The notes under the pieces are model-generated. The model was not told the DNA's origin and made no database searches. It worked only from the letters and a program-made list of their open reading frames with translations. A stretch of 64,000 bases of DNA from Slackia isoflavoniconvertens (GTDB taxonomy: Bacteria; Actinomycetota; Coriobacteriia; Coriobacteriales; Eggerthellaceae): contig NZ_QIBZ01000001.1 in the NCBI RefSeq assembly GCF_003725955.1, positions 1 through 64,000 of the forward strand. The letters are read 5' to 3'. Shown here piece by piece: positions 33,601-42,536 of the stretch; the first letter of the stretch is position 1; the number at the start of each line of letters is the position of its first letter. Both the position numbers and the translations under genes were made by a program.

Positions 33601-34152
33601 ATGAGCAACGTATCTAAACGAATTCTCGCACGTCGCGCTGCGGTGCAGATTCTGTATCAAAGTGAAATCACTGGCGTGCCCGCCGACAAGCTGGTCGACG
33701 AAGGCTTGGTCCCCGAAGAGGCCAAGGCGAATGAATATGCGCGCGAATTGGTGTGCGGCGTTTCCGCGCATCGCGCCGAGCTCGACCGCGCGATTGGCGA
33801 AAGCTCGCAAAACTGGGCCATCGACCGCATGCCCGTGGTCGACCGCTCCGTTCTGCGCCTCGCTGTTTACGAGATGCGCTACGTTGACGACGTTCCGCAG
33901 TCTGTCGCCATCAACGAGGCCGTTGAGCTCGCCAAGGCATTTGGCGGCGAAGACGATTCCCATCGCTTCGTGAACGGCATTTTGGGTCGCCTGGCTCGTT
34001 TGTCTGAAAGCGAGCAGGATGTTGCCGCGGAGGCTCCGACCGAGGAGGCCTCTGAAGGCGTTGCCGAGGCTGCGCCCGCCGAGATTCCCACGATGGGCAT
34101 TCTTTCCGACTTTAAGCCCGCTGAAGCCGATTCGGCCGAAAACGTCGAGTAA
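33601..34152 (+). CDS. nusB: Transcription antitermination factor NusB
   Basis: NusB binds boxA RNA with S10 and assists rRNA antitermination. The 183-residue protein has the all-helical NusB core: RRAAVQILYQSEITG at the start, the central NWAIDRMPVVDRSVLRLAVYE and VAINEAVELAKAFGGEDD. Beyond about residue 135 a 45-residue acidic Ala/Glu tail extends past the usual length. It is 8 bp upstream of xseB. Confidence 0.93.
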   Translation: MSNVSKRILARRAAVQILYQSEITGVPADKLVDEGLVPEEAKANEYARELVCGVSAHRAELDRAIGESSQNWAIDRMPVVDRSVLRLAVYEMRYVDDVPQSVAINEAVELAKAFGGEDDSHRFVNGILGRLARLSESEQDVAAEAPTEEASEGVAEAAPAEIPTMGILSDFKPAEADSAENVE

Positions 34153-34160
34153 GGCTCGCT

Positions 34161-34379
34161 ATGGGCTTGGAATCGCTCGATCGCGAGGCGTTCACGCAGA
34201 TTCGCGATCGTCTCGATGAAATCGCGACGCAGGTGCGTGGCGACGATATGCCGCTCGATGCGGCGCTCGATTTGTACGATGAGGCCGTGAAGCTGGGCAT
34301 GAAGGCGGCCGAACTGCTCGAAACGCTTGACGCCTCCGATAGCGATGCGCCTTCTTCGGAAGGCGCGATGCAGCGCTAG
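34161..34379 (+). CDS. xseB: Exodeoxyribonuclease VII small subunit
   Basis: This 72-residue protein has the XseB helical hairpin: the central MPLDAALDLYDEAVKLGMKA matches the conserved LEEALxxFExGxxLxxxC region. It regulates XseA in digestion of single-stranded DNA. xseA, normally adjacent, is absent from this neighbourhood, so the large subunit must be encoded elsewhere. It lies 8 bp after nusB and 56 bp before dxs. Confidence 0.85.
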   Translation: MGLESLDREAFTQIRDRLDEIATQVRGDDMPLDAALDLYDEAVKLGMKAAELLETLDASDSDAPSSEGAMQR

Positions 34380-34435
34380 GCGCGCAAGGCATCCGCGAGG
34401 TGCCGAATTTGAATACGGAGATTGGGAGTTCCTTA

Positions 34436-36328
34436 ATGGAGAGCCATCGCATTCTCGATATGATTTCGTCCCCCGCGGACTTGAAGCTCCTCACCAACGA
34501 GGAGCTTTCCATACTTGCATCTGAAATTCGCGAGCAAATTATTACGACCACGTCGAAAACGGGCGGCCATGTGGCGCCGAGCCTTGGCGTAGTCGAACTT
34601 ATTCTGGCATGCCACAGCGTGCTCGATTGCCCTCATGACAAGCTGCTTTTCGATGTGGGCCACCAGTCGTATGCTCATAAGCTCGTTACGGGCCGCTTGG
34701 GCGAGTTCGACACTTTGCGCCAATTCGGGGGCATGTCTGGCTTCCCAAAGGCGAGCGAAAGCGAATACGACGTGCACCCTTCCGGCCATGCGTCCGATTC
34801 GGTTTCGGTGGCGCTGGGCCTGGCTATGGCACGCGATCTGAATGGCGGCGATGAGAAAATCGTTACCATCATCGGCGATGCGTCGCTTTCGGGCGGCATG
34901 GCGTTTGAGGCCCTCAATCAGCTGGGCCAGTTGCAAACGCCCATGGTCATTATTCTGAACGACAACGAGATGTCTATCTCGCGCAACATAGGTGCGCTCG
35001 CTCGTTATTTGGGCGAAAAGCGTGCGAGCCGCGAATACACGCGTACGCGCGATTCGGTGCAAAGCGTACTCGAGGCAAGCGGTCCGCTTGGCCGCGGTCT
35101 GGTCGATTTGGGCCGCAACGCGAAAGATTCCTTCAAACAAATGGTCATTCCGGGCGAGATGCTCTTCGAAAAGCTCGGCATCACGTGCACGGCACCCATT
35201 CCCGGTCACGATATCGCCGCGCTCAAGCGCGCGTTGCGCGTGTGTCTTAAGGCCGACGGTCCCACGCTTTTGCATGTGGTCACCAAGAAGGGCAAGGGTT
35301 ATGAACCCGCCGAAGAAAACCCCAGCAAATTCCATGGCATTGGGCCATACGACATCGCGACGGGCGAAGTGAAGAAGGGCTCAAGCTCCGCCCCGAAGTA
35401 CACGAGCGTATTCTCGAAGGCTATTGTCGCTGAAGCCGAGCGCGACCACGATATTGTCGCCATCACGGCTGCCATGAAAGATGGCACGGGCTTGGCCGCG
35501 TTCTCTGAGAAATTCCCGAAGCGATTTATTGATACGGGTATTGCCGAGGAACATGCCGTCGCGCTTGCGAGTGGCTTGGCGCTTGGCGGGAAAAAGCCCG
35601 TCGTGTGCATTTACTCGACGTTCATGCAGCGTGCGTTTGACCAGCTCGTAATCAATAATGCCCTTGCGAATACCAATGTGGTGTTTTGCCTCGATCGCGC
35701 AGGGCTCGTGGGCGACGATGGCCCTACGCACCACGGCGTGTTCGATATCGTATATGGTCGCATGGTTCCTGGCGTTCGCATGATGGCTCCTTCCGACGAG
35801 GCCGAGCTCGTGCATATGCTCCATACGGCTTTGGCGCTCGAGGGCCCGGTTATTCTTCGTTGGCCGCGCGGCGAAGCGCGGGGCGTCGAGCTTCCCGCTG
35901 TGCCCCAGGTACTTGAAGAGGGCAAATCTCGCACGACGCGTGAAGGTTCCGACGTGGCTATTCTCGCGTTCGGTCGCATGGTGCAAGAGGCGGAAGGCGC
36001 CGCCGATATCCTTGCCAAGGAAGGCGTTTCCGTGCGCGTTGTCGATATGCGTTGGATTAAGCCGTTTGACGAGGAGGCGGTTCGCAAGGCCGCGCTCGAA
36101 TGCAAGCTCGTGTGCACGGCTGAAGAAGGCGCCATTGAAGGCGGCATTGGCGAAGGCATTCTGGAGGCTCTTGCCGCAAACCCGCCGGCGCAGGTGCCGC
36201 CCGTGCTCACGTTTGGCATTCCTGACGAATTCGTTGAGCAGGGCAAGGTGCCTCAGCTGCACCATATGCTCGGCATCGATTCGTGCGGCATGGCTGCTCG
36301 CATTCGCGAGAAATACGCGGAGCTGTAG
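34436..36328 (+). CDS. dxs: 1-deoxy-D-xylulose-5-phosphate synthase
   Basis: DXS makes the first intermediate of the MEP isoprenoid pathway from pyruvate and glyceraldehyde 3-phosphate. The 630-residue protein has the N-terminal GGHVAPSLGVVELILACH, the thiamine diphosphate motif GDASLSGGMAFEALN (near 146), the central DTGIAEEHAVALASGLALGG (near 367) and a transketolase C domain. ATG 34436, with GGGAG ten bases upstream, gives the family N terminus. It follows xseB and is nearly coupled to tlyA (2 bp gap), an order seen in other Actinobacteria. Confidence 0.96.
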   Translation: MESHRILDMISSPADLKLLTNEELSILASEIREQIITTTSKTGGHVAPSLGVVELILACHSVLDCPHDKLLFDVGHQSYAHKLVTGRLGEFDTLRQFGGMSGFPKASESEYDVHPSGHASDSVSVALGLAMARDLNGGDEKIVTIIGDASLSGGMAFEALNQLGQLQTPMVIILNDNEMSISRNIGALARYLGEKRASREYTRTRDSVQSVLEASGPLGRGLVDLGRNAKDSFKQMVIPGEMLFEKLGITCTAPIPGHDIAALKRALRVCLKADGPTLLHVVTKKGKGYEPAEENPSKFHGIGPYDIATGEVKKGSSSAPKYTSVFSKAIVAEAERDHDIVAITAAMKDGTGLAAFSEKFPKRFIDTGIAEEHAVALASGLALGGKKPVVCIYSTFMQRAFDQLVINNALANTNVVFCLDRAGLVGDDGPTHHGVFDIVYGRMVPGVRMMAPSDEAELVHMLHTALALEGPVILRWPRGEARGVELPAVPQVLEEGKSRTTREGSDVAILAFGRMVQEAEGAADILAKEGVSVRVVDMRWIKPFDEEAVRKAALECKLVCTAEEGAIEGGIGEGILEALAANPPAQVPPVLTFGIPDEFVEQGKVPQLHHMLGIDSCGMAARIREKYAEL

Positions 36329-36330
36329 GC

Positions 36331-37113
36331 GTGGCGAAGAAAACTGCGCAGCCGGGTGCGCCGCAACCTAAAAAACCGAAACAGAAGAAAATCCGCTTGG
36401 ACGATTTGCTCATTGAGCGCGGCTATTTCGCCGATAGGGGTGAAGCGTTGCGCGCGGTTCTCGCGCATGAGGTGCGTGCGAATGACGTGTATTCTACAAG
36501 CGCTGCGGTATTGGTGAGCCCCGATGCCGATGTGTTTGTGCGCAATCGTCGCGCCTATGTGAGCCGTGGCGGGCACAAGCTCCAAGGGGCGCTTGATGCG
36601 TTCGCTCAAGATGTGCGTGGCGCACGCTGTATCGATATCGGTTCATCGACGGGCGGTTTTACCGACTGCCTGCTTCAGGCGGGCGCCGCCGAAGTCGCGT
36701 GCGTCGACGTGAACTACGGACAGCTCGCGTGGAAGCTCCGCGAAGATGAGCGTGTGCGCGTGTTCGAGCGCACGAATATCAAAACGGCCGTTCCCGCCGA
36801 GCTTGGCGCGCCGTTCGATATCGTCGTGGCCGATTTGTCGTTCATTGGCTTGGCCGGATTGGCCGACGTATTCGCTGCATTGTGCGCGCCTGGCACGGTG
36901 TGCTTGCTGCTCGTGAAGCCCCAGTTCGAAAGCGCCCACGACGAAACCGACCGCGGCATCGTGCGCGATGAATCGGTTCGACTGCGCGTCGTGAAGGAAG
37001 TTTCCGATGCTTTCGCTGCAGTCGGCTTCTCGATTGAGGGCGCGGTAGAAAGCCCCATCAAGGGTGCTGAGGGCAACGTGGAATATCTTGTTAAGGCCGT
37101 CTATCAGGCATAG
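36331..37113 (+). CDS. tlyA: TlyA-family rRNA 2'-O-methyltransferase
   Basis: The 260-residue protein has an N-terminal S4 RNA-binding domain (IRLDDLLIERGYFADRGEAL) and an FtsJ-like methyltransferase domain with SAM motif DIGSSTGGFTDCLL near residue 106. VVADLSFIGL and LLVKPQFE follow. TlyA methylates cytidines in 16S and 23S rRNA (C1409 and C1920 in mycobacteria) and affects capreomycin sensitivity; older annotations call it hemolysin. GTG 36331 is chosen: GGAG lies within the dxs stop region at proper spacing, and longer starts overlap dxs. Confidence 0.92.
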   Translation: MAKKTAQPGAPQPKKPKQKKIRLDDLLIERGYFADRGEALRAVLAHEVRANDVYSTSAAVLVSPDADVFVRNRRAYVSRGGHKLQGALDAFAQDVRGARCIDIGSSTGGFTDCLLQAGAAEVACVDVNYGQLAWKLREDERVRVFERTNIKTAVPAELGAPFDIVVADLSFIGLAGLADVFAALCAPGTVCLLLVKPQFESAHDETDRGIVRDESVRLRVVKEVSDAFAAVGFSIEGAVESPIKGAEGNVEYLVKAVYQA

Positions 37114-37473
37114 GTTGCATGTCGCGAGCCCGAGGCACGGTGTGCGCTGAAGTGAACGCCGCCCGTGCCGTTGGGGGTGTCGTTCGCGGCATTCGAGCGT
37201 TGATTCGCGCGCGGTCGTGCCGCTCGGATGCCGCCGTTGTTTAGCTTCCGTCGTTGCCACGTACGTACCGCTGCACCACTTGGGTGCGCCCCTGGTGCCG
37301 TGCGATCGGGGTCAAGAGCGTCTCGCTCGAACTCGTCTTTTAAACAATCCATACAGAAGATGACCGCCATAAAAGGCGATTTTCTTTTGTCGCTCTGTCC
37401 TCTCCGAAATTAATGATATAAATTCCTAATTAGTATTCCATTTTTCTTTTATTCGGTCTAATATGATATCTAG

Positions 37474-37491
37474 TTGTTAACATATAAGCAA
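37474..37491 (+). promoter_or_regulatory. Candidate Rex operator upstream of cydA
   Basis: TTGTTAACATATAAGCAA matches the Rex consensus TTGTKAA-N4-TTMACAA except at two positions in the right arm. It lies 20 bp before the cydA start, just after AT-rich sequence with a possible -10 (TATGAT, 37462-37467). Rex, the NADH sensor, represses cyd operons in several Gram-positive bacteria. Positions 37114-37440 hold no gene I can support. Confidence 0.55.
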
Positions 37492-37511
37492 CGACACAAG
37501 GGGGTAAGGAA

Positions 37512-38957
37512 ATGGATGCGTTGTTTGACGTGGCGCTGCTCTCGCGAATTCAGTTCGCGGTAACGGTGGCCTACCATTTCATATTCGTTCCGCTTTCGAT
37601 AGGCTTGGGCCTTATCACGGCGATTTTTGCGACGAAGTATTATCGAAGCCGCGATGAAAAAGATGGCGCCGCCATGCATTTCTGGGTGCGCATCTTCACG
37701 GCGACGTTTGCCATTGGCGTTGCGACAGGTATCACCATGGAGTTCTCTTTTGGAACCAACTGGGCCGATTACTCGCGCTTCGTAGGCGATATTTTCGGTG
37801 CGCCGCTTGCCGCCGAGGCCCTGTTCGCCTTCTTCCTGGAATCGGTTTTCCTTGGTGTTCTTCTCTTTGGCGAAAAGAGAGTGTCGCCTAAGTTCTACAC
37901 GGTGTCGGCGTGGCTTGTGTGGGCGGGTTCGTGCTTGAGCGCGCTGTGGATTCTGATCGCCAATTCGTGGATGCAAACGCCGGCTGGCGCCGAGCTTGCG
38001 AGCGATGGTTCGAAGGCCGTTATCACCGATTTCCTTGCGGCGGCTTTCAATCCCTCGATTCTGCCGCGTTATACGCACGTGATCGTGGCGCTGCTCATTT
38101 TGGGCGCATTCGTGTCCATGGCGGTTGGAGCGTGGTATTTGCTGAAGGGCAAGCACTCCGATTTTGCGATGAAAACCGTGCGCATTGGCGCCGTGGTAGG
38201 CATCGTCGCATCGTGCGTGATGATTGTGACGGCCCATGCTTCGGCGGTGGAGGTTTCGGAAGAGCAGCCCACGAAACTGGCCATGATGGAAGGCATGTAT
38301 AACGACGAGGTGCCGCCGCTGTACGCTTTTGGCTGGGTTGACGAAGAAAGCCAGCAGGTCATTACTCCGTTCGCAATTCCTGGCGGCACGAGCTTCTTGG
38401 CAACGGGCACGTGGGATGCCGAATATGCCGGCCTTAATTCGCTCGCCGAAACCGAAAAGTATGGCGAGATGAACGTCGCCGACATGCCGGTGAATTTGGT
38501 GTTCCAGTCGTATCACCTGATGGTTGCGATGTATGGCCTCATTATGCTCACCGCGATTCTTGCGATTGCGTTCTCGATGCGTGGTGGGCGCATTGCCACC
38601 ATGCGTTGGCTACAGAAGCTCCTCGTCGTATCTCCTCTGTTCCCGTTTATTGCCATTCAGGTTGGTTGGATTACCGCCGAAGTCGGCCGCCAGCCATGGG
38701 TCGTGTATCCGTCGACGTCGGGTCCCGATGGCGTGAGCCTTCTTACGAATAACGCCATATCGCAGGCGGTATCGGCGCCCGAGCTGCTGCTCACGCTGGC
38801 TTTGTTCGCAGTGGTGTATGCGTTCTTGTTCATTGGCTGGGTGCGCGTGATTTCGCACTTCATTAAGCGCGGCCCCGTCGATGCCGTTGCGGCTGTTGAG
38901 AGCGCCGCACCGGCAGCGCCTGCTGCGAAGACCTGCGATGCAAAGGATGGTGAATAG
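37512..38957 (+). CDS. cydA: Cytochrome bd ubiquinol oxidase subunit I
   Basis: CydA binds haems b558, b595 and d and oxidises quinol while reducing oxygen. The 481-residue protein has the N-terminal LLSRIQFAVTVAYHFIFVP with a haem-ligand His. MEFSFGTNWADYSRFVG and the conserved Glu-bearing AEALFAFFLES follow near 80-115, and VGRQPWVVYP lies near 395. The short Q-loop type fits Gram-positive enzymes. It is followed at 2 bp by cydB. The oxidase protects an anaerobe from oxygen. GGGGTAAGGAA is the ribosome site. Confidence 0.96.
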   Translation: MDALFDVALLSRIQFAVTVAYHFIFVPLSIGLGLITAIFATKYYRSRDEKDGAAMHFWVRIFTATFAIGVATGITMEFSFGTNWADYSRFVGDIFGAPLAAEALFAFFLESVFLGVLLFGEKRVSPKFYTVSAWLVWAGSCLSALWILIANSWMQTPAGAELASDGSKAVITDFLAAAFNPSILPRYTHVIVALLILGAFVSMAVGAWYLLKGKHSDFAMKTVRIGAVVGIVASCVMIVTAHASAVEVSEEQPTKLAMMEGMYNDEVPPLYAFGWVDEESQQVITPFAIPGGTSFLATGTWDAEYAGLNSLAETEKYGEMNVADMPVNLVFQSYHLMVAMYGLIMLTAILAIAFSMRGGRIATMRWLQKLLVVSPLFPFIAIQVGWITAEVGRQPWVVYPSTSGPDGVSLLTNNAISQAVSAPELLLTLALFAVVYAFLFIGWVRVISHFIKRGPVDAVAAVESAAPAAPAAKTCDAKDGE

Positions 38958-38959
38958 CG

Positions 38960-39982
38960 ATGAGCGCTCTCGCTGTACTGTGGTTTTTCTTGATATTCGT
39001 GCTTATCGCGGGTTATTTCGTGCTCGATGGGTTCGATTTGGGCGTAGGCGTACTCTATCGTGCGCTTGCGAAAACCGACGCCGAACGCGCCCTTGTGCGT
39101 CGCAGCATCGGCCCTGTGTGGGATGGCAACGAGGTGTGGCTGCTCACGGCGGGCGGCGCGCTGTTTGCTGCGTTTCCCGCGGCGTACGCCACGACGTTTT
39201 CGGGGTTTTACCTGGCGGTCATGCTCGTGCTCTTCGGCCTGATTGTGCGTGCGGTCTCGCTTGAGTTTGGCGCGCACGACCCGAAGTGGGGCCGCGCGTG
39301 GGATGCGTGCTTTACAATCGGTTCGTTTTTGCCTGCCCTGCTGTTAGGTGTGGCGCTCGGCAACGTGATTGCCGGCGTGCCGCTTGCGGCGAACGGCGAC
39401 TATGCGGGCGTGCCGCTGCTTGGCTTGCTTTCGCCGTTTACGCTCGTCGTTGGCGCGCTGGGATTTGCGATGTGCATGGCGGCGGGTGCTGCATGGGTGG
39501 CGCTGAAGACTGAACGCACGAGCGCAGTGCATGGGCGTGCGGAAAAGCAGCGTCGCGTGTGGCACGTTGTGGCCCTCGCGCTGTTCGTGGTGGCGACTGT
39601 GCTTGCATTTGCCGTGGTGAAACCTCAGTTCGCCCCGGGCATGCTGGTCGCGGGTGCGATTTTTGCCATCGCTTTCGTCGTGTGTATTGCGGCATCGATT
39701 GCTCAGGCGAAAAAGGGCAACGATCTGGCCGCCTTCGTTCTGCAATCAATCGCGGCGGTATGCTTGGTGGCGTTGACTGCGGTGTCGTTGTTCCCGAATT
39801 TAGTTGTTGCGGCACCTGGCAGCGTGGGCGAATCCATTACGCTCATGAACGCCGCGTCGTCCGATACGTCGCTCGCATGGATGACGGGCATTGCCTGCAT
39901 CGGCGTGCCGTTGGTGCTGGTGTACCACGTGATTGCCTATCGCGTGTTCAGCGGGCGCATTGCTGAAGAGGATGTGGCTTAA
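38960..39982 (+). CDS. cydB: Cytochrome bd ubiquinol oxidase subunit II
   Basis: This is a 340-residue integral membrane protein with about eight to nine helices. LIAGYFVLDGFDLGVGVLYR near the N terminus and GPVWDGNEVWLLTAGGALFAAFP near 50 are CydB signatures. It pairs with CydA; cydCD, needed for bd assembly in many bacteria, are not in the window. Its stop codon is immediately followed by the start of a small membrane protein gene. Confidence 0.95.
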   Translation: MSALAVLWFFLIFVLIAGYFVLDGFDLGVGVLYRALAKTDAERALVRRSIGPVWDGNEVWLLTAGGALFAAFPAAYATTFSGFYLAVMLVLFGLIVRAVSLEFGAHDPKWGRAWDACFTIGSFLPALLLGVALGNVIAGVPLAANGDYAGVPLLGLLSPFTLVVGALGFAMCMAAGAAWVALKTERTSAVHGRAEKQRRVWHVVALALFVVATVLAFAVVKPQFAPGMLVAGAIFAIAFVVCIAASIAQAKKGNDLAAFVLQSIAAVCLVALTAVSLFPNLVVAAPGSVGESITLMNAASSDTSLAWMTGIACIGVPLVLVYHVIAYRVFSGRIAEEDVA

Positions 39983-40258
39983 ATGGGCGGCATGGCGAAC
40001 AAGAAGGGTGCCTCTCAAAGGCGCAGGAGCGTTGTTGGGGAGCGGGGGAGCTCTGCCAATGAGCAAGGGGGTGCATCGGAAAAACGCCTCTACGAGAAAT
40101 GGCTCTCGATGCTCTGCGTAGGCATGGCGATCTTTGGCATTGGCGTGATGCTCGTGGGCTATAAAGCTCCAACGGTGGGGCTGGTTGCGACAGTTGTGAT
40201 GCTCATAGGCGCATCGGCGCTTTTCGCGATCAAGGCGAAGCAGAACATGCGAGAGTAA
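39983..40258 (+). CDS. Small two-helix membrane protein after cydB
   Basis: The 91-residue protein has a basic, Ser/Arg-rich N-terminal 35 residues, then two hydrophobic segments (about 43-60 and 65-82) and a basic end. Its ATG directly follows the cydB stop (start 39992 is also possible), so it is translationally linked to cydAB. It is longer than CydX or CydS and has no similarity I can recognise. It may be an accessory subunit or assembly factor of the bd oxidase. A terminator at 40336 closes the operon. Confidence 0.65.
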   Translation: MGGMANKKGASQRRRSVVGERGSSANEQGGASEKRLYEKWLSMLCVGMAIFGIGVMLVGYKAPTVGLVATVVMLIGASALFAIKAKQNMRE

Positions 40259-40335
40259 GCGTGCCCTGGCGCCCTGCCGCTTCGCGCCTTGTGCGTGGCG
40301 GCGGGCAAAATCGCGACAATGTGCCACCCGTAAGG

Positions 40336-40369
40336 AAAGGCGAGTCGTTTTGGACGGCTCGCCTTTTTT
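40336..40369 (+). terminator. Terminator of the cyd operon
   Basis: AAAGGCGAGTCG and CGGCTCGCCTTTTTT pair across a TTTTGGA loop (one G-U pair), with a strong T run. Confidence 0.85.
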
Positions 40370-40425
40370 GTGTGAGGGGCTGAATGAAGTTGCCGAGTTG
40401 GGTTGGTTTGCTTCGATGCGGATAG

Positions 40426-41100
40426 CTAGAGGTCTTTTCGCTGGTAAATCGTCGTGCTTATGGCGCAGCTTAGAGCGAAGAGCGCAAGCGATACGACGGT
40501 CAGCGAAACGAACAGAAGGCTTAAGTGGGCATCGGCCCAGGTGTCGAGATTGTGCAGCAGCATGGGGTCGAACGTCTGCTTCAGCATCGCGAGGCAAATG
40601 CAGAAAAAGAGAACGGCGAAGCACATGAAATAGCGTACGCCTTTCGTGGCGCCGAATTTGATGAGGAACGGCTCGCCAATGGCCACCATGATAACCACTG
40701 AGAAAGTTGCGAAAAGTGACCCTGCTGCCACCTCGGTCGTTGGCATTGTTTCGAATTCGTGGACGAACGAGGGCAAAATGGCATTGAGCGCGATGCCAAG
40801 CATCGTCGCGCACGCCGCGGCGATGAGGGACGCGAGAAGAATCGAGCCATATCGCGCGGCAATAACATCGCGACGTGAGAAAGGCAGCGATGCACGATAA
40901 CGTTTCCAGCCGTTTTGGTCGTCATATGAGGTGAGCGAGAACATGGAAATCATAGGAACCATGGCGCTCACGCAGGCGACCGCTGGAATGCAATTGCCCA
41001 TAGCCAACGCCATAATGGCACAAACAGGCACGAGTATCACGGCGAATGCCGGCATGAAGGTGCTCAAGATGACAAATTCCGATTTCAATGCCGCTTTCAT
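40426..41100 (-). CDS. ABC-2 type permease
   Basis: The 224-residue hydrophobic protein has about six predicted helices. The region SLTSYDDQNGWKRYRASLPF (residues 55-74), with SRRDVIAARY after it, is typical of the ABC-2 permease subgroup (ABC2_membrane_5) that accompanies YtrA-like regulators. Its ATG overlaps the stop of the ATPase gene by 4 bp. The ABC pair is an exporter or envelope-stress module; the substrate is unknown. Confidence 0.82.
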   Translation of the reverse strand: MKAALKSEFVILSTFMPAFAVILVPVCAIMALAMGNCIPAVACVSAMVPMISMFSLTSYDDQNGWKRYRASLPFSRRDVIAARYGSILLASLIAAACATMLGIALNAILPSFVHEFETMPTTEVAAGSLFATFSVVIMVAIGEPFLIKFGATKGVRYFMCFAVLFFCICLAMLKQTFDPMLLHNLDTWADAHLSLLFVSLTVVSLALFALSCAISTTIYQRKDL

Positions 41101-41978
41101 TGTGTGATTCCTTTCAACGTAAAGCGCAGGTAGTCTTCGATTGATGCGTGGTCGCAGGGGATTTCAGGAAATGCTTCGGAGAACTCGAAGCGGTTGGGCA
41201 CGAGCACGTCGCAACTGAATTCGCGTCGCTCAACGAGCGCTTCTTCGACGCATTCGAGAATCGTGTGAGCCTGTTCTGCAGTGCAATGGGCGACGCCTGC
41301 CATGTCGGTAATTTCTTCGCGAGGCATATTGAAAATGATGCGGCCGTCATCGATGGCCACAACGCGATCGGCAATGCGGTCCAAATCGCTTGTGATATGG
41401 CTCGACAGCAACACGCCGTGGCCTTCCTGGGTGGCGAATTCGCGCAAGGTGGCGAGTACGTCGTCGCGAGCGATGGGGTCGAGCCCCGCGGTGGCTTCGT
41501 CGAGCACGAGCAAATCGGCCTTGTGCGAAAGCGCCACGGCAAGCTGCAGTTTCATGCCCATGCCGCGGGAGAGATCCTTCACTTTCGCCTTGCGATAAAG
41601 CGAAAACTGCTCGGCGAGGCGCCAGAACTGCGCTTTGTCCCAGGTGGGGAAGGCGGGCGCGAGACAGCGCTCCATCTGTGCAATGGTGAATTCCGCTGGA
41701 TAGGGGCAGGTGTCGAACACCACGCCGATGCGTGAGCGCACGTGGCGCTGTGTGCTGTCGGGCGCATTCGGGCCGAAGGGCTCGCCGAACAGGCGCACCT
41801 CGCCGGCATCAAGTTTCATGAGCCCCAACGCGGCTCGAATAGTTGTGGTTTTGCCCGCGCCGTTTGCGCCGACGAAACCGACGATCTCGCCTGGCGCTAC
41901 GGCAAGGTTCACGTTGCGCAGCGCGAAGCTGTCGCCAATCTGGCGCTGTGCATCTTTGATTTCCAAAAGGTTCGCCAT
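41097..41978 (-). CDS. ABC transporter ATP-binding protein
   Basis: The 293-residue ATPase has Walker A GANGAGKTTTIRAALGL near residue 38, signature LSRGMGMKLQLAVAL near 138 and Walker B LLVLDEATAGLDP near 158. It resembles BcrA/YtrB-type ATPases. It lies 12 bp downstream of the GntR gene and overlaps the permease gene. One ATPase plus one permease gene suggests a homodimeric half-transporter arrangement. Confidence 0.92.
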   Translation of the reverse strand: MANLLEIKDAQRQIGDSFALRNVNLAVAPGEIVGFVGANGAGKTTTIRAALGLMKLDAGEVRLFGEPFGPNAPDSTQRHVRSRIGVVFDTCPYPAEFTIAQMERCLAPAFPTWDKAQFWRLAEQFSLYRKAKVKDLSRGMGMKLQLAVALSHKADLLVLDEATAGLDPIARDDVLATLREFATQEGHGVLLSSHITSDLDRIADRVVAIDDGRIIFNMPREEITDMAGVAHCTAEQAHTILECVEEALVERREFSCDVLVPNRFEFSEAFPEIPCDHASIEDYLRFTLKGITQ

Positions 41979-41990
41979 GATGCCGCCTTT

Positions 41991-42371
41991 CTATTCATGC
42001 GTTTCGGGGGCTACGAGGTCAAGCGCCTTATGCAGATCGGCGCGGGTAACGCCGAGCGTTTCGGCGAGCGCCGCCGCTTGTGCGAGCAGCGCTTCCATGC
42101 GTCGCAGTTCTTCTTCGCGCAGAAGCCCTTGATTGCCTGCTGCGACGAAGCAGCCCTTGCCCTGGACGGTTTCGATGAAGCCCGCTTCCTCTAAATCGGA
42201 GTAGGCGCGCTTGGTGGTAATGACGCTCACGCCGAGCCCGTTTGCAAGGGCGCGAATCGATGGCAGCTTCTCGCCACTCACCAACGTGCCCGCCAAAATA
42301 TGCGCTCGAATCTGCGACGCGATTTGCTCGTAGATGGGCTTGTCGCTCGAGTTGGATAGGATGATGTCCAC
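41991..42371 (-). CDS. GntR-family regulator, YtrA type
   Basis: The 126-residue protein has an N-terminal winged helix with KPIYEQIASQIRAHILAGTL, GEKLPSIRALANGLGVS and TTKRAYSDLEEAGF, and only a short helical C-terminal part, as in the YtrA subfamily. GTG 42371 with AAAGGA upstream is chosen over longer starts that run through the operator. It is the first gene of a regulator-ATPase-permease operon and probably represses it through the palindrome at 42386-42419. Confidence 0.88.
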   Translation of the reverse strand: MDIILSNSSDKPIYEQIASQIRAHILAGTLVSGEKLPSIRALANGLGVSVITTKRAYSDLEEAGFIETVQGKGCFVAAGNQGLLREEELRRMEALLAQAAALAETLGVTRADLHKALDLVAPETHE

Positions 42372-42385
42372 GATGGTTCCTTTAC

Positions 42386-42419
42386 GTGTATATAACCGGT
42401 AAGCACAGTATATATACAC
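42386..42419 (-). promoter_or_regulatory. GntR operator
   Basis: GTGTATATA (42386-42394) and TATATACAC (42411-42419) are exact inverted arms 16 bp apart, directly upstream of the GTG start of the YtrA-like gene. AT-rich sequence in the right arm may also serve as the -10. The arrangement fits autoregulation. Confidence 0.65.
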
Positions 42420-42536
42420 TATGCACAGTTGCGCAAGCCAAATTTCGAACAAAATCGAATTGGACGATTCATCAGGCGATATATTCAATTGTATTGATTG
42501 CCTCTTCGCTATTGAAGAAACCCGCTTTGTTTGAGG

